A stretch of 33,889 bases of DNA from Acrasis kona (Eukaryota > Heterolobosea > Eutetramitea > Acrasida > Acrasidae). This document shows positions 1 to 9,684 of the stretch, in pieces (within the stretch, counting starts at the first letter, position 1; each line of letters begins with the position of its first letter). The position numbers and the translations under genes are program-made. The stretch lies in assembly GCA_026419775.2 (NCBI GenBank), contig JAOPGA020001307.1, forward strand, positions 1-33,889. Reading direction: 5' to 3'. Below the pieces are notes generated by a model. That model was not told the DNA's origin and did not search any database. It saw only the letters and a program-made list of their open reading frames with translations.

Positions 1-780
1 TGTAGGTGTGGGTGTATCTGTAACTGTGGGTGTTTCAGTTGGTGTTGGAGTAGTTGTCTCTGTAGGTGTGGGTGTATCGGTTGGTGTTTCAGTTAATGTG
101 GGTGTCTCTGTAGGTGTGGGAGTATCGGTTAGAGTAGGCGTTTCTGTAGGCGTGGGTGTTTCTGTAGGTGTATCAGTTGGTATTTCTGTAGGTGTTTCTG
201 TAGGTGTGGGTGTATCGGTTGGTGTTTCAGTTAATGTGGGTGTCTCTGTGGGTGTTTCCGTAGGTGTTGGTGTATCGGTTAGTGTCTCTGTAGGTATAGG
301 TGTGTCAGTAGGCGTTGATGTCTCTGTGAGTGTTTCTGTAGGTGTGGGTGTATCAGAAGGTGTCTCTGTAGGTGTGGGTGTGGGTGTGTCAGTAGGTGTG
401 GGTGTATCTGTAACAGTAGGTGTCTCTGTGGGTGTATCAGAAGGTGTCTCTGTAGGTGTGGGTGTTGGTGTGTCAGTAGGTGTGGGTGTATCGGTTGGTG
501 TGTCAGTTTCTGTAGGTGTGGGTGTATCTGTAACTGTGGGTGTTTCAGTTGGTGTTGGAGTAGTTGTCTCTGTAGGTGTGGGTGTATCTGTAACAGTGGG
601 TGTCTCTGTAGGTGTGGGTGTTGGTGTATCGGTTGGAGTTTCTGTTAATGTGGGTGTCTCTGTGGGTGTTTCTGTAGGTTTAGTTGTTGATGCGTCCGTC
701 GGAGTCGGCGTCTCAGTAGGTGTATCAGTCAAAGTTGGCGTCGGAGTCGGCGTCTCAGTAGGTGAAGGAGTCAAAGTTGG
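1..780. repeat. Minisatellite encoding the Thr/Pro repeats
   Basis: Tandem degenerate units of 6, 12 and 18 bases, built from variants of TCTGTAGGTGTGGGTGTA (plus strand). All observed length changes are multiples of three, so both strands stay open. This is purifying selection on the coding frame or unequal exchange in 6-base steps. The array continues past the left edge. Unit length is likely polymorphic and prone to assembly collapse. Confidence 0.9.
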
Positions 781-1380
781 TATAAAAGTTGGAGTAGGTG
801 TTGGTGGTATTGTTGTAGCTGCTGGTGTAGTTACTGGTGTGGGTGCCAAAAAAGTAAGCTTCAAATAATAGGTTTGTTCAATTGGCGGTGTATATGATTC
901 GACAGAAACACCAGGGTTCCCTCGGAACGTGAAAGGTACACTTGTCTGTTTAAAAACCGCAAAAAGCGACCTCCCTAGAGTTTTCGCATTTTTCACGGAT
1001 GAAGTAACATCAAAACTGTATAGGCAACCACCACTATTATAACCTTGTCGTCCTGATTGTGATCGTTCGCTATAATAGCATCCTCCATTTCTAACAAGAT
1101 TAACTCCAGTTGCAGTATTAGGGAGTTCTGGCCTAAAATAAGAAGGACAGGTAATACCCTGCACGAAGAGTGTGGCCTGATCAATATTCTCAAACCTAAA
1201 GTGATTATTATTGAACTGGAAGTACACGTATTCCTGGGACGTGTCGTAGATTGTTTTTTGAATACAATAATAATTTTGGGAAGGTGATGATGAGTCTATG
1301 TCTCCTGTAATATATATAGGTAGCACTTGGCATGCTATGTGTCCAATTAGCGCAAGTAAGATGAGAACTTGTGTCTTCAT
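1..1380 (-). CDS. Secreted Thr/Pro-rich mucin-like repeat protein (3' partial)
   Basis: Reading the minus strand from the ATG at 1378-1380 gives an open frame of 460 codons with no stop before the left edge, so the C-terminus is missing. Residues 1-18 ([18 protein letters not shown]) form a signal peptide. About 160 residues follow of a compact region with Cys pairs (GITCPS, GGCYYS, GGCLYS), then about 280 residues made almost only of Thr and Pro with Glu, Asp, Val and Ser (units such as [12 protein letters not shown]). Such TP tracts are typical acceptors for dense O-glycosylation in the Golgi, so a cell-surface or secreted mucin-like role is inferred. The opposite strand is also open here (a Val-Ser-Gly repeat), but only the minus strand adds a signal peptide and a non-repetitive Cys domain in the same frame. 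No known N-terminal family recognised. The neighbouring GT60 transferase fits the inferred modification. Confidence 0.8.
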   Translation of the reverse strand, partial: MKTQVLILLALIGHIACQVLPIYITGDIDSSSPSQNYYCIQKTIYDTSQEYVYFQFNNNHFRFENIDQATLFVQGITCPSYFRPELPNTATGVNLVRNGGCYYSERSQSGRQGYNSGGCLYSFDVTSSVKNAKTLGRSLFAVFKQTSVPFTFRGNPGVSVESYTPPIEQTYYLKLTFLAPTPVTTPAATTIPPTPTPTFIPTLTPSPTETPTPTPTLTDTPTETPTPTDASTTKPTETPTETPTLTETPTDTPTPTPTETPTVTDTPTPTETTTPTPTETPTVTDTPTPTETDTPTDTPTPTDTPTPTPTETPSDTPTETPTVTDTPTPTDTPTPTPTETPSDTPTPTETLTETSTPTDTPIPTETLTDTPTPTETPTETPTLTETPTDTPTPTETPTEIPTDTPTETPTPTETPTLTDTPTPTETPTLTETPTDTPTPTETTTPTPTETPTVTDTPTPT

Positions 1381-1778
1381 TGTGAAATGTTGTTGTATTG
1401 CACCTGGTTTTTTAACTTTTTTGTACTGACGCGAAACTATTTTTAACTATTCGCTTGTCCTTTTTAGTGTTATGTATGAACAGCTCTTTTTGTTAAACAT
1501 TAAAAATCACACTATATTACTTGTTTATAATCGTCCTAACCTAAACACCGCTTGTTAAATTGTCTGTCGTTGGTTTGTCTCCTTGATGGCATGTGTTAGA
1601 TATTTGTCAGCAGTAAGATATACTCGATCAAGCTTATACTTTATGATCGAAAGTTTAGTTACTTGAAAAAGTATAGAGCATGAGGAATTTACATTTCATA
1701 ACGTTAGCACTCATTACCCCACGCACCCTAAAAACATTCATTTTCATACACTTTGCAAATAAAACTTTTTACTGACAT

Positions 1779-2021
1779 TTACATCTTCTTGAATTTTTTC
1801 GGTTTGTATTCATAATCACAACCAATTTCGATATCATCTTAATCCTTCCCTGAAATAACTATTGTAACCAAGGTGTCTTGGTTGATTATTTCAATTTGGT
1901 CTATTTTCATAACTGTGTGAATGGGGTGAACTGTAGACCTAATTCAAATATTCAACGTCACTTTCTCGTTACAATTTTCAAACATTTGTAGTAAAATTTC
2001 CTTTTGTAGTGAAAAGGACAT
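1779..2021 (-). other. Possible small gene or gene relic
   Basis: One minus-strand frame from an ATG at 2021 to a TAA at 1779 reads like protein (start MSFSLQKEILLQ, middle MKIDQIEIINQ, end YEYKPKKFKKM) but holds two in-frame stops. Candidate 34- and 37-nt GT-AG introns would remove them, yet shift the frame, so no clean model results. It lies in the 690-base gap between the mucin-like gene and the secreted protein. It could be a decayed gene, a mis-spliced model, or chance in AT-rich DNA. The rest of the gap (1381-1778) shows no gene. Confidence 0.2.
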
Positions 2022-2025
2022 TTGG

Positions 2026-2033
2026 TATAAATT
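2026..2033 (+). promoter_or_regulatory. TATA-like box
   Basis: TATAAATT lies 37 bases upstream of the ATG at 2070, the spacing expected for a TATA element with a very short 5' leader. Motif-only evidence. Confidence 0.35.
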
Positions 2034-2069
2034 TTTAAACTAAAAACCTTGTGAATCACATCTACCGTC

Positions 2070-2675
2070 ATGCAGCAACCCTTGTTCATCGCGTTGCTCC
2101 TTTTGATAGTATCAGTCTGCAGTGCAGAGGTTCAAATCAGTGCTAGAGCCGTTAACTTTAGTGGAGGTGACGCCATGAACTTCTTGAAAGGTTTCCTTGT
2201 TGGTGCCTCTGGTACTTTTGGTAATGCTGAAAAATGTGCGAGAGATTACCAAGTTATCATGGACGACATTCACTTTGCTGTAGACCACTTGAGCAGTGGC
2301 TTCTCTTCAAAGAGTGCTGGTGACATTGGAAGAGGTATTGCATCTCTAGGACACGGTGCCATCCACGTCGCACTTTCCTACAAGGACTGTGGTGCTGAAG
2401 GTTTTGTGAAATCAATTGAAAAAATAGGAAAGGACATGGCTGGAGGCCCATTAGGTTTGCTCAAAGTGGTTGTTAAAGAAGCCATCAACATTTTCAGTAA
2501 CCGCAAGGATTTAACAAACGAATTCAAAGGTTTAACATCAAAGTGGAGGGGTGGAGACTATTATGGTTCAGGAGTTGAGGCAGGAAGAATAGTCGCAACA
2601 CTCATGAAGTACAGAAGATCACTTGAAAGAAGGGCTCTAAGACAGGCTCAATCAGTCAAAGCCATTCAAAACTAA
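2070..2675 (+). CDS. Small secreted protein of unknown function
   Basis: Intronless frame of 201 residues. Residues 1-19 (MQQPLFIALLLLIVSVCSA) are a clear signal peptide with a hydrophobic core and a small-residue cleavage site. The mature part is helical and rich in Gly and Ala (NFLKGFLVGASGTFG, near residue 40), has two Cys (in EKCARDY and KDCGAEGF) that could pair, and a basic C-terminus (RRSLERRALRQAQ). No transmembrane helix remains after cleavage, so it should be secreted or vacuolar. I do not recognise the family. Its stop is only 22 bases from the stop of the convergent GT60 gene, and AATAAA at 2682-2687 lies in that gap, so the two 3' ends must overlap. Confidence 0.8.
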   Translation: MQQPLFIALLLLIVSVCSAEVQISARAVNFSGGDAMNFLKGFLVGASGTFGNAEKCARDYQVIMDDIHFAVDHLSSGFSSKSAGDIGRGIASLGHGAIHVALSYKDCGAEGFVKSIEKIGKDMAGGPLGLLKVVVKEAINIFSNRKDLTNEFKGLTSKWRGGDYYGSGVEAGRIVATLMKYRRSLERRALRQAQSVKAIQN

Positions 2676-2697
2676 CATTTAAATAAAAAATTGTATT

Positions 2698-3930
2698 TTA
2701 CCAGTCTGGAAGTCCTTTACCACAGAAATCTCCCATCTTTTGATTCTTCAAGTCAATTTCAAAAACTTCAAAGTAGCGGTCCATCCTTTTCTTTACCTCC
2801 TCATCCTTCCAGTCGATACCATACTTGTCAATCTCCTGTAATGTCCATGTTGCATTCTCTACTTGGTTATGGTCAAGCATTCCTATAATGTATTTGGTCC
2901 TCTGTAACGAATATCTCTGCAGCTGACTATAGTCAGGATAGATGGAACTCAGATCCCAATACTTGGGGAAGTCCTTCCGATAGTAAAAGTGGAAAACAAT
3001 ATTTTCTGCGGGCGAATAAAATTTGTAACCTTTGCTAACAAGACGCATGGAAAACAAGAGTTCTTCTCCGTGGAAGAGATAAGGAAGGAAAGGATCCATT
3101 TGGATCTCATCGTGAACAATACCAGGATAAAAAGTGAAACCAGCGCCAAGAAACGGACAACTTTTGCTTTCTTTTTTATCAAGACCCATAAGGCCGGCAA
3201 CCGGTTGAAGGATCCCATCTCCGTTATAAAAACCTTTACACATGCGAGCAATTACTTTTTCGTAATCATTCGGCAAGCCGTTTGAATTTTCTCTAGGGTC
3301 AAATACTGAAGGATAATGACTAATGGCAGATTTTTCTGGTAATTGTTTAATGTTGTTCAAAATGGCTTCGTCCCAGTTGGGCACGAATCTTGTGTGGGAG
3401 TCAACCTGCAACACGTAATCTTCCTTTTTGAACAATTCATGAATCACCTTGTACCTGGCCCATGCAGGTCCTCTGGCATCAAGATAACTTACTCTTAACA
3501 TTCTAATTTGTTTTCTATACTTGATTAAAAGTTCAGCTTCTTTAGCGCTCTGTCCACCTTCTAGTGACACGCTCAGGCAATCAACATCCATGTCCGGGTG
3601 ATTTTGTTGCACAATGCCAAAGAAGACTCTTTCGGGGTACTTTGCTTGCTTGAGCGCCCAGAGTAGAGTATACATGCACTGGGGATCTCGATAGGCAGCG
3701 ATAGATACAAATATCGTTGGGAGACCACGGGTATTTATGGCTCTCTCTGAAACGTCTAATTGTTCCATTTCGTATGGCTTGAGACTCTTTAGATAAGAAC
3801 TGTTTTTGTTGATTGCACCCATCGCTGTTACGATGAATGATATCGAGCATAATAATGCAACTAGATATATTATTATTCTCGCTGTGCTCGTTTTGCCAGG
3901 TTGATTCCTCGTACCCGGTTTGTTGTTCAT
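2698..3930 (-). CDS. GT60-type polypeptide alpha-GlcNAc-transferase, Golgi type II membrane protein
   Basis: 410 residues from the ATG at 3930; a longer frame to 3963 would need a TTG start and is not used. A short basic tail is followed by one hydrophobic segment (IIIYLVALLCSISFIVTAMG, residues 21-40), a signal anchor. The lumenal domain opens with PTIFVSIAAYRDPQC and carries DSHTRFVPNWDE, matching the metal-binding DSH motif and following WD of the GlcNAc family (CAZy GT60). Known members are the cytosolic Skp1 hydroxyproline GlcNAc-transferase and the Golgi enzymes that start mucin O-glycans on Thr in trypanosomes. The anchor places this one in the Golgi group: UDP-GlcNAc transfer to Ser/Thr of secreted proteins. 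The Thr/Pro-rich protein 1.3 kb away is an obvious candidate substrate (inference). Confidence 0.88.
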   Translation of the reverse strand: MNNKPGTRNQPGKTSTARIIIYLVALLCSISFIVTAMGAINKNSSYLKSLKPYEMEQLDVSERAINTRGLPTIFVSIAAYRDPQCMYTLLWALKQAKYPERVFFGIVQQNHPDMDVDCLSVSLEGGQSAKEAELLIKYRKQIRMLRVSYLDARGPAWARYKVIHELFKKEDYVLQVDSHTRFVPNWDEAILNNIKQLPEKSAISHYPSVFDPRENSNGLPNDYEKVIARMCKGFYNGDGILQPVAGLMGLDKKESKSCPFLGAGFTFYPGIVHDEIQMDPFLPYLFHGEELLFSMRLVSKGYKFYSPAENIVFHFYYRKDFPKYWDLSSIYPDYSQLQRYSLQRTKYIIGMLDHNQVENATWTLQEIDKYGIDWKDEEVKKRMDRYFEVFEIDLKNQKMGDFCGKGLPDW

Positions 3931-4102
3931 GCCTTTGGGTTGATCTACGAAATTTTGTAACAAACTCTATTCAAAAGAGTTTTGAAAGTATCATCATTAT
4001 CGTAGTTTTAGTGACTATATAACCTTTTGTATATAAATATGTACTTTTCGTTCATATCGTCTTGTTTAAATTTCCCTCCTTTCAAATGCATCTCGGTTGA
4101 CA
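3931..4102. promoter_or_regulatory. Divergent promoter region
   Basis: 172 bases separate the start codons of the GT60 gene (minus) and the gene at 4103 (plus). The segment contains ACTATATAACC (about 4013-4023) and GTATATAAATATG (about 4029-4041), TATA-like on either strand. A shared bidirectional promoter is inferred from spacing alone. Confidence 0.4.
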
Positions 4103-4609
4103 ATGTACAGAGATACATCCTCGATGTCGTCCCCTACAACTACAAAGCAGCAATTGTTTGAAAAGACAAAAGATGGTCATCAGAAAATAGTTGCTCGTCT
4201 TCAGAGAAGAAACATGGAAGACAAGGTATGACATTATGAGAATTAAATTTAATGTCGTTAGGTTTTAAGAGAGGAAGAGAAAAAGCAAGAGTTACAAGAT
4301 AGAGTCAATAAATATGTGCGTTATGCAAACTTGGTACAAAATGTAAAGAGTCCGATAAAGAGCCCAACAACATGCACAACAAATGTTAAAAGCAAAGTCG
4401 CTGAACACATGAAAACCCCAGAAGGTTTTGTAGATAGAAAAAAAGAGAACGAAAGAAGAAAAATGATGAGCATGTCTCGCACATCACCAAATGAGATTAG
4501 AGATCATTACATCTTGGATGGAGATGCTACCGAAAGTAATCCTCCCTCTGCAAGAGTTTACGAACCAGGATCAATTTTGAAAGAAGATTCCTATGAAGAG
4601 CAACAATAA
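4103..4609 (+). CDS. Basic coiled-coil protein, two exons
   Basis: Exon 1 is 4103-4225 (41 codons), then a 36-nt GT-AG intron at 4226-4261 that holds an in-frame TGA, then exon 2 at 4262-4609. The joined protein is about 156 residues. It is charged and helical: the junction gives NMEDK-VLREEEKKQELQ, a likely coiled coil, followed by SPIKSPTT, a basic stretch (DRKKENERRKMM) and an acidic C-terminus (KEDSYEEQQ). No signal peptide or membrane segment, so cytosolic or nuclear. SP and TP sites suggest kinase targets. Family not recognised. The intron matches all others here in size, which supports the model. It converges on the membrane-protein gene 83 bases away. Confidence 0.7.
4226..4261 (+). 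other. 36-nt intron
   Basis: GTATGA...GTTAG, flanked by exons in one consistent frame. The shortest plus-strand intron seen. Confidence 0.7.
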
Positions 4610-4691
4610 AATTACTTTCAAATGTACCCATATAAATTCAAAAGAACAAATTTTATGAATAAATGTTTTATTATTAAAAATACAAAAATGT

Positions 4692-5522
4692 TTATCTGCG
4701 TGCTGCAATTTGTAACAAACCGGCAATTAGGTATAATGAACCAGCAATGACCCACAAGACACCTGCTTCAGTTTGGAATGACCTGCTGAAGAAAGTTCTT
4801 AGGAAACTAGTCCATGCGATGGAACCGAGTAACAATAAAACTGAAGCGACAGTGTACATGACTGTTGCGATACCATTCAAGTACAAACTAGAGATTAAAC
4901 TCTTTGGTGCAACTTCAAATGTGGTGACACCGTTTGTGCGATTGGTCAAGTTGTTCATGTAAGTGTGGTACAAGTAAATACCATCTACAATGGCACCATA
5001 GTTTCTAAGGAGGAAGTAGGCAAGGATCAATGAAGAACCAATAATCCAGATGATGGTTCCTGCGTTGAAAGTGTCGAATCTATCGGTACCTGATAACCAT
5101 AAAGCGGCACCAATAATCATGAGGATGCTTCCTAAGAAGAAGGCAATGCTACCAATAATGTTTAAGAAGTGGTATGGTGTTCTTGAGTTCTTGTTTCCTA
5201 GGTCGAATCCACCAATGAAGGCGAATACTGAAGCTAGTGTGAAGAAGGAGAAGGCAATAATCCAGAGAACTCCGCTGGCGACGTAGTGGTAACCAAAGTC
5301 GGCCAAACTAATTGCAGCTCCAACTAGAAGAAGGACACCTCCGATGAACATGGATAGACCCATTAGTGCACCCATTATTTGGGATAGTACTTGAGACTTG
5401 GCCTCGACTGGTGAGGCATAGGCAGTTTGTGTGACTGTTGTTTGAGTGACGGTAGTTGCTCCTGGTCCGTCTAGAACTTTTGTGGGGACGGTTGTTGGTA
5501 ATAGTGTGTTTGCTGTCGACAT
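4692..5522 (-). CDS. Six-TM membrane protein with repeated hairpins (YrhK-like)
   Basis: 276 residues from the ATG at 5522; the frame extends to a TTG at 5552, which I do not use. The N-terminus is Thr-rich (TTVTQTTVTQTAY). Six hydrophobic segments follow in three pairs, each with a small-residue pattern such as IGSIAFFLGSILMIIGAAL or GVLWVIAGSLYLIAGLL. The pairs resemble each other, which suggests internal duplication of a two-helix unit. The G-S-x-x-F-x-x-G-S pattern recalls YrhK-like domains of unknown function. NLTNRT, between segments 4 and 5, is a possible N-glycosylation site. Probably a plasma or endomembrane protein; substrate unknown. Confidence 0.75.
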   Translation of the reverse strand: MSTANTLLPTTVPTKVLDGPGATTVTQTTVTQTAYASPVEAKSQVLSQIMGALMGLSMFIGGVLLLVGAAISLADFGYHYVASGVLWIIAFSFFTLASVFAFIGGFDLGNKNSRTPYHFLNIIGSIAFFLGSILMIIGAALWLSGTDRFDTFNAGTIIWIIGSSLILAYFLLRNYGAIVDGIYLYHTYMNNLTNRTNGVTTFEVAPKSLISSLYLNGIATVMYTVASVLLLLGSIAWTSFLRTFFSRSFQTEAGVLWVIAGSLYLIAGLLQIAARR

Positions 5523-5771
5523 GTTGTTGTGTTTAATTTTTGAGAGAGGCAAGATAATCGGATTTTTTTAAATAGATGAAAATGCGTTTAAAAATAAACA
5601 ACTAAAAATAAATTTATTCTTATTTAAGACATCAAAATAATCGTTGTAAAAGTGTGCGCTGTTTTATGCATTTCTTCTTGGGGTCTACAAAGCGATTTTG
5701 AAATGGTTTTGTTCGTTCAGCGAAATCAAATCTGGAATGAGTTGAAATTAATAAAAATTATCTTTATGTAT

Positions 5772-6055
5772 TCAATCTTGACGTTTATTACGATTTTGTT
5801 TTTGTGATGGAGGTATAGTTCGGGCTTTACCAATTTCCTTGAGGTGCACCATAACTTCGTTGAAATCAATTATTTTTGGTGAGCCCAATTTGTTCAGCAA
5901 TGATGTCGTTTATTAGAACGCCGGAAATGTAATAAATAACAAATTAGTTGAATATCTTCTGGCGCTTTTCCAATGTTCACGTGATTAAATGACATAACGC
6001 TGATAATTACGTAATCTGATCCTCCTATTATTTCCAAATATTTACCACCGTCCAT
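5772..6055 (-). other. Possible small gene, exon structure unresolved
   Basis: From an ATG at 6055 the minus strand reads MDGGKYLEIIGGSDYV and further to KAPEDIQLI. Farther on another frame reads SGVLINDIIAEQIGLT, and a third reads FNEVMVHLKEIGKARTIPPS to a TGA at 5772. All three look like protein, and together resemble a short helical (histone-fold-like) protein, but I find no GT-AG intron joining them. Base-calling errors (there is an AAAAA run at the second frame change) or decay are both possible. It would share a 122-base divergent promoter with RAD52. The rest of 5523-5771 shows no gene. Confidence 0.35.
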
Positions 6056-6177
6056 TAGATTTCAAACGACCAACTTTGTAGTTCTTGTCATTTTGTGCGA
6101 TTGTAAACTTTAGTTCTAAATTGCTGGTAGTTGATCGCTTGTTTGAAAATACTTGAACTTTAAAATCAACGAACATA

Positions 6178-7227
6178 ATGGATATAGTAAAGACGGAGGG
6201 AGGTTCAGAATCAAAAACACAATTGCCCTTTGGAACAATACAATTCTCAGACGACGAACGGTTATTCTTGCAGAACCAGCTAGAGAACAAACTAACCCAA
6301 GACGATATATCAAATAGACCCGGGCCAAACGGTACACCTGTATATTACATTGAGACATGGAGGGCAATTGAAATCGCGAACCAAACCTTTGGATTCAATG
6401 GCTGGTCCTCTAGAATCATGGAAACAACAACAGATTACCTTGAGCAAGTGGAGACTACAGGCAAGTTCAATGTGGGCGTAAGCGCCACCGTCCGTATAAT
6501 GTTAAAAGATGGGTGCTTTCATGAAGACCTTGGATATGGCACAGCAGAAAATCAAAAATACAAGGGAGCCGCCATTGAACATGCAAAGAAGAAGGCAGTC
6601 AGCGATGGGTTAAAAAGGGCACTACGTAACTTTGGAAATGCATTAGGTCTAACCATATATGACAAGACACACATTGATAAGGTTAAGAGAGAAAGCAAGA
6701 GGGCCAAAACGAACGTAGTCAAGCAACCAAAACTAGTCAACCCACACTTCTCTCACACCCAGTCATCATCAAACTCCACACAAGCAAACGAAACATCAAC
6801 ACAACAACTACTAACCAGCCAAACACAACATGCCGCACAACCACAACATTCAACCCCACCCAATCCTGATCCTACCGAAGCATCTCTATCAAAAATCAAA
6901 GCAGAAACCAATGACATCAAGTTACCTCCAAATACAATGAAACCAAAAAAATCAGTTCCCGAAGTTTCACAACCAACATTAACAACAACATCATCACCCA
7001 TCAATGAAGCATCAAGTCCACAAAAACTAACAACGGGTACAATAAACAGACCAGCCGTTGCTACGCGTCTACCAGGTGCAAGACTTCCCCCAAGAATTCC
7101 TAATGCAGGTCAAAACATTAATGGAAAGAGACCAAACAGTACACCACCGGATATGAACAAACAAGAGAACGGAGTCGAAGGAGACGAACAGCAAGTAAAG
7201 CGCCAAAGGTTGTCTGAAGAAATGTAA
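6178..7227 (+). CDS. RAD52: RAD52 homologous-recombination protein
   Basis: Intronless, 349 residues. The conserved N-terminal ring-forming and ssDNA-annealing domain spans about residues 20-170. Signature stretches are VYYIETWRAIEIANQTFGF (55-73), GWSSRI, HEDLGYGTAENQKYKGAA (115-132) and RALRNFGNALGLTIYD (147-162). In the nucleus Rad52 anneals complementary RPA-coated strands and, in fungi, loads Rad51. The C-terminal half is low-complexity (Gln, Asn, Thr, Pro) with no clear Rad51-binding motif visible, and ends with basic KRQRL, a likely nuclear signal; KRPNSTPP precedes it. AATAAA overlaps the end (7228 on). The WD40 gene starts 42 bases downstream on the same strand. Confidence 0.95.
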   Translation: MDIVKTEGGSESKTQLPFGTIQFSDDERLFLQNQLENKLTQDDISNRPGPNGTPVYYIETWRAIEIANQTFGFNGWSSRIMETTTDYLEQVETTGKFNVGVSATVRIMLKDGCFHEDLGYGTAENQKYKGAAIEHAKKKAVSDGLKRALRNFGNALGLTIYDKTHIDKVKRESKRAKTNVVKQPKLVNPHFSHTQSSSNSTQANETSTQQLLTSQTQHAAQPQHSTPPNPDPTEASLSKIKAETNDIKLPPNTMKPKKSVPEVSQPTLTTTSSPINEASSPQKLTTGTINRPAVATRLPGARLPPRIPNAGQNINGKRPNSTPPDMNKQENGVEGDEQQVKRQRLSEEM

Positions 7228-7268
7228 TAAAAATTTATTGTAAAAAAACTGTGTTTTATTGTTGAGTC

Positions 7269-9634
7269 ATGTCGGTAGGAGTGTTTAATGGTAGCTGCTA
7301 TCGTATCGTTAATGTGGATTTGGAATCTTGTGGAGATATGCTTTCGGATCCAGAATATAAAACTACACATTGTCAGTGTCAACCGATGGATGAATTCTGT
7401 TTGGGAATAAGCGACAATCGTGGGTTGTTTAGGTAAGTATTTTACATTAGCTGAAGATTTTTTATATATAAAGGTTAATGGATTTGAAACAAAACTTTAC
7501 TAGATTATTTGCTTTGGTAATAGGACAGCATGGCACATTTGTACACGATGAAATCAATGGAGGTTATTATGATGAAGCGGATAAAGCAGAGTTCATTAAT
7601 ACCAAATGGCTAAAGTTTTGTTTTTTACCACAGTCACCAAACATGATTTTTTTTGTACAAGCCCATTCTAATAAAGTATTATGTGCTGATTTATCTCAGG
7701 TACAACCAGTGGGATTCGACGAAGAACCGTCAGCTCCTCGCTCCATCCTTTATAGGTCCACTGAAGTTCTAGTAGCTCTCAAACACAGTCAGTGTATTGA
7801 GTCTTTATGTATATCTAGTACAGGAAGGTATGTAGCCGCTGGAGATGAAAAAGGAGAGCTGCGCATATGGAATATGACAAGTCTGTCTGAAGCTCAACTT
7901 ATTTATAAAAGTCAACAAAATGTTGTGTCTTCGTGTTTATCTTTTGTTCCTTCTATTAAAGATGTAATGGTTGCTTCCAGTTCACGTGAGATTGGTGCTG
8001 GACACCTGAGGCTATTAAAGTTTTTAGATCGTGATATTGCAAATGGTTTTGTGCCGATTACAAATGTAGAGACCCAACAAAAGATAGTTGAAAAAAAGTT
8101 TTTGATTTATTTTATAAGCAGTCTTCAGGTTCTTGATCTTGTAATCACGGCAAACACTGGCGGTACTGTTCACTTTTGGAGGGTTGATAACGATACAAGA
8201 AACAAAACATCATTTGAACTGTGTTATACATTATATGTTGAGGAAACGGAACAAGTAAAAGTATTGACTGCTGTTTCTTGTTTTGGCTTTCAATCTGTTG
8301 TGGACTCACATCAGGTCATGAGGAATATTGTTGTGATGGCATTCTGTACGGAAGAAAATAGTGATAATCCAAGAGGTGCACTTCGCTTCTATGAGGGTGT
8401 AAATCGTGTACTTGAGTTTGAGGTAGGCTCTAGAGTTCTCTATTGTACCGTTGCTGTTGACCAACAAGATGGATCTTCACACCTTGTGGCATGTTGCGAA
8501 GATTTTACTGGCTTTGTGTACCCTATTGTTGATGTGATTAATGGAATTTTAAAAACCAATAGTCAACAAGATGTAAATGATGATGCATCAGAACCTAATT
8601 TAATGTTTGATGATCCTAGTGATACCATTAGTGTTAATTCAGATTTTTCTGAAGTTTTTTCTCAAGCTTCTGATGATGGTCAGCAATCCGCGGATCATTT
8701 TGATGAGCTTAATCAAGGTATCATAACTCCTCCAATTGTTTCCTTCACTCGCAACGTCAAACAAGATGATGCAACAAACAATGAAAATGTAGAAGATGAG
8801 GACTTTATAAAGCCAAGAACTTTTGTACCCATCCCACGAACACCTCCAAGGCCTTATCCATCTTCAAAGAAGGTCGTTAATAAAAATTCTACTGTACAAT
8901 TTGATTCGACTCCAATCCCCACTCCTGCTCCAATTCCTGAGGTGAAACCTGTCCAGTCAAAAAAAAAGCTAATCTCTAAAGCTCCAACCACTATTACTTC
9001 TCCAAAATCAAGTAACTATGGTAATCCCAAAGACTTTGTCAAGGTCCTTGTGGATCACTATAACCAAACTGATCCAACGACTGATGGTGATGTTTCACAA
9101 AATGTTGTTGTTACAAAGTATGAACCCACAGGAACGAGTAGGCTATTAGAACATGAGCTCCACACTAGGATGAACGAACAATTCGATAGGAAAGAGGCAC
9201 AAGCCTATAGAGAACAAGAATCGTTTAGAGATGTAGGAAACGGTCCTTATGCACTCCAGAAGCCTTCAAAGACTTTGAACTATGGACTACATGAAAAAGC
9301 TTTTGGAGATCTTGAAAGCATTCCTGATGTAATAACGACAAAGAAGGACGGAATAGCGATTAACTCCGATGAGACCAGGAGGACAGGAATCATAATGAAG
9401 CAAAAGAGACAAGTAGTTGCGCCACATCCATCAAAGCAAAGAGATCGAGTTGAAAAGTCATATAGGCCTACATTAGATGAATACAAACATTTACAAGAAG
9501 ACTGGGAGAAGGAAGAAGAATGTGCAAGAGATGATTTTGTATGTCACATGTCTAAGCTAAGGCCACAGTCACAAACAATAACGGACACCTTATTCATTAA
9601 GGATTTTCTGCTCCAAAACAATACACACTTTTAA
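7269..9634 (+). CDS. WD40-repeat protein with disordered acidic linker and coiled C-terminus
   Basis: Exon 1 is 7269-7432; a 41-nt intron (7433-7473, GTAAGT...AAAG) is removed; exon 2 runs 7474-9634, giving about 774 residues. WD-like blades are visible in exon 2: CISSTGRYVAAGDEKGELRIWN, a later GGTVHFWRVDN, and CCEDFTGFVYPI. Residues around 420-560 are acidic, then Pro/Ser/Thr-rich. The C-terminal 180 residues are charged and helical (MNEQFDRKEAQAYREQESF; EYKHLQEDWEKEEECARDD). A cytosolic scaffold in a larger complex is inferred. I could not assign it to a named WD40 family. Exon 1 starts just after the RAD52 3' end, so spacing argues for the ATG at 7269; without exon 1 the start would be at 7478. 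Confidence 0.75.
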
Positions 9635-9684
9635 AATATAGATTTGTTTTTTTATATAATGTTAGAACTTGATCATTTCATGCA

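Noticed and set aside
1-780. CRISPR-like tandem array
   Set aside because: Units are 6-18 bases, contiguous, without unique spacers, and code for Thr/Pro repeats in a eukaryotic gene.
8-868. Plus-strand 286-residue Val/Ser/Gly repeat protein
   Set aside because: It is the antisense of the Thr/Pro repeats, lacks any other domain, and the minus frame continues into a signal-bearing protein.
3931-3963. N-terminal extension of the GT60 protein (also 5523-5552 and 20367-20390 for two other genes)
   Set aside because: These extensions begin with TTG or other non-ATG codons; eukaryotic starts at the next ATG give normal N-termini.
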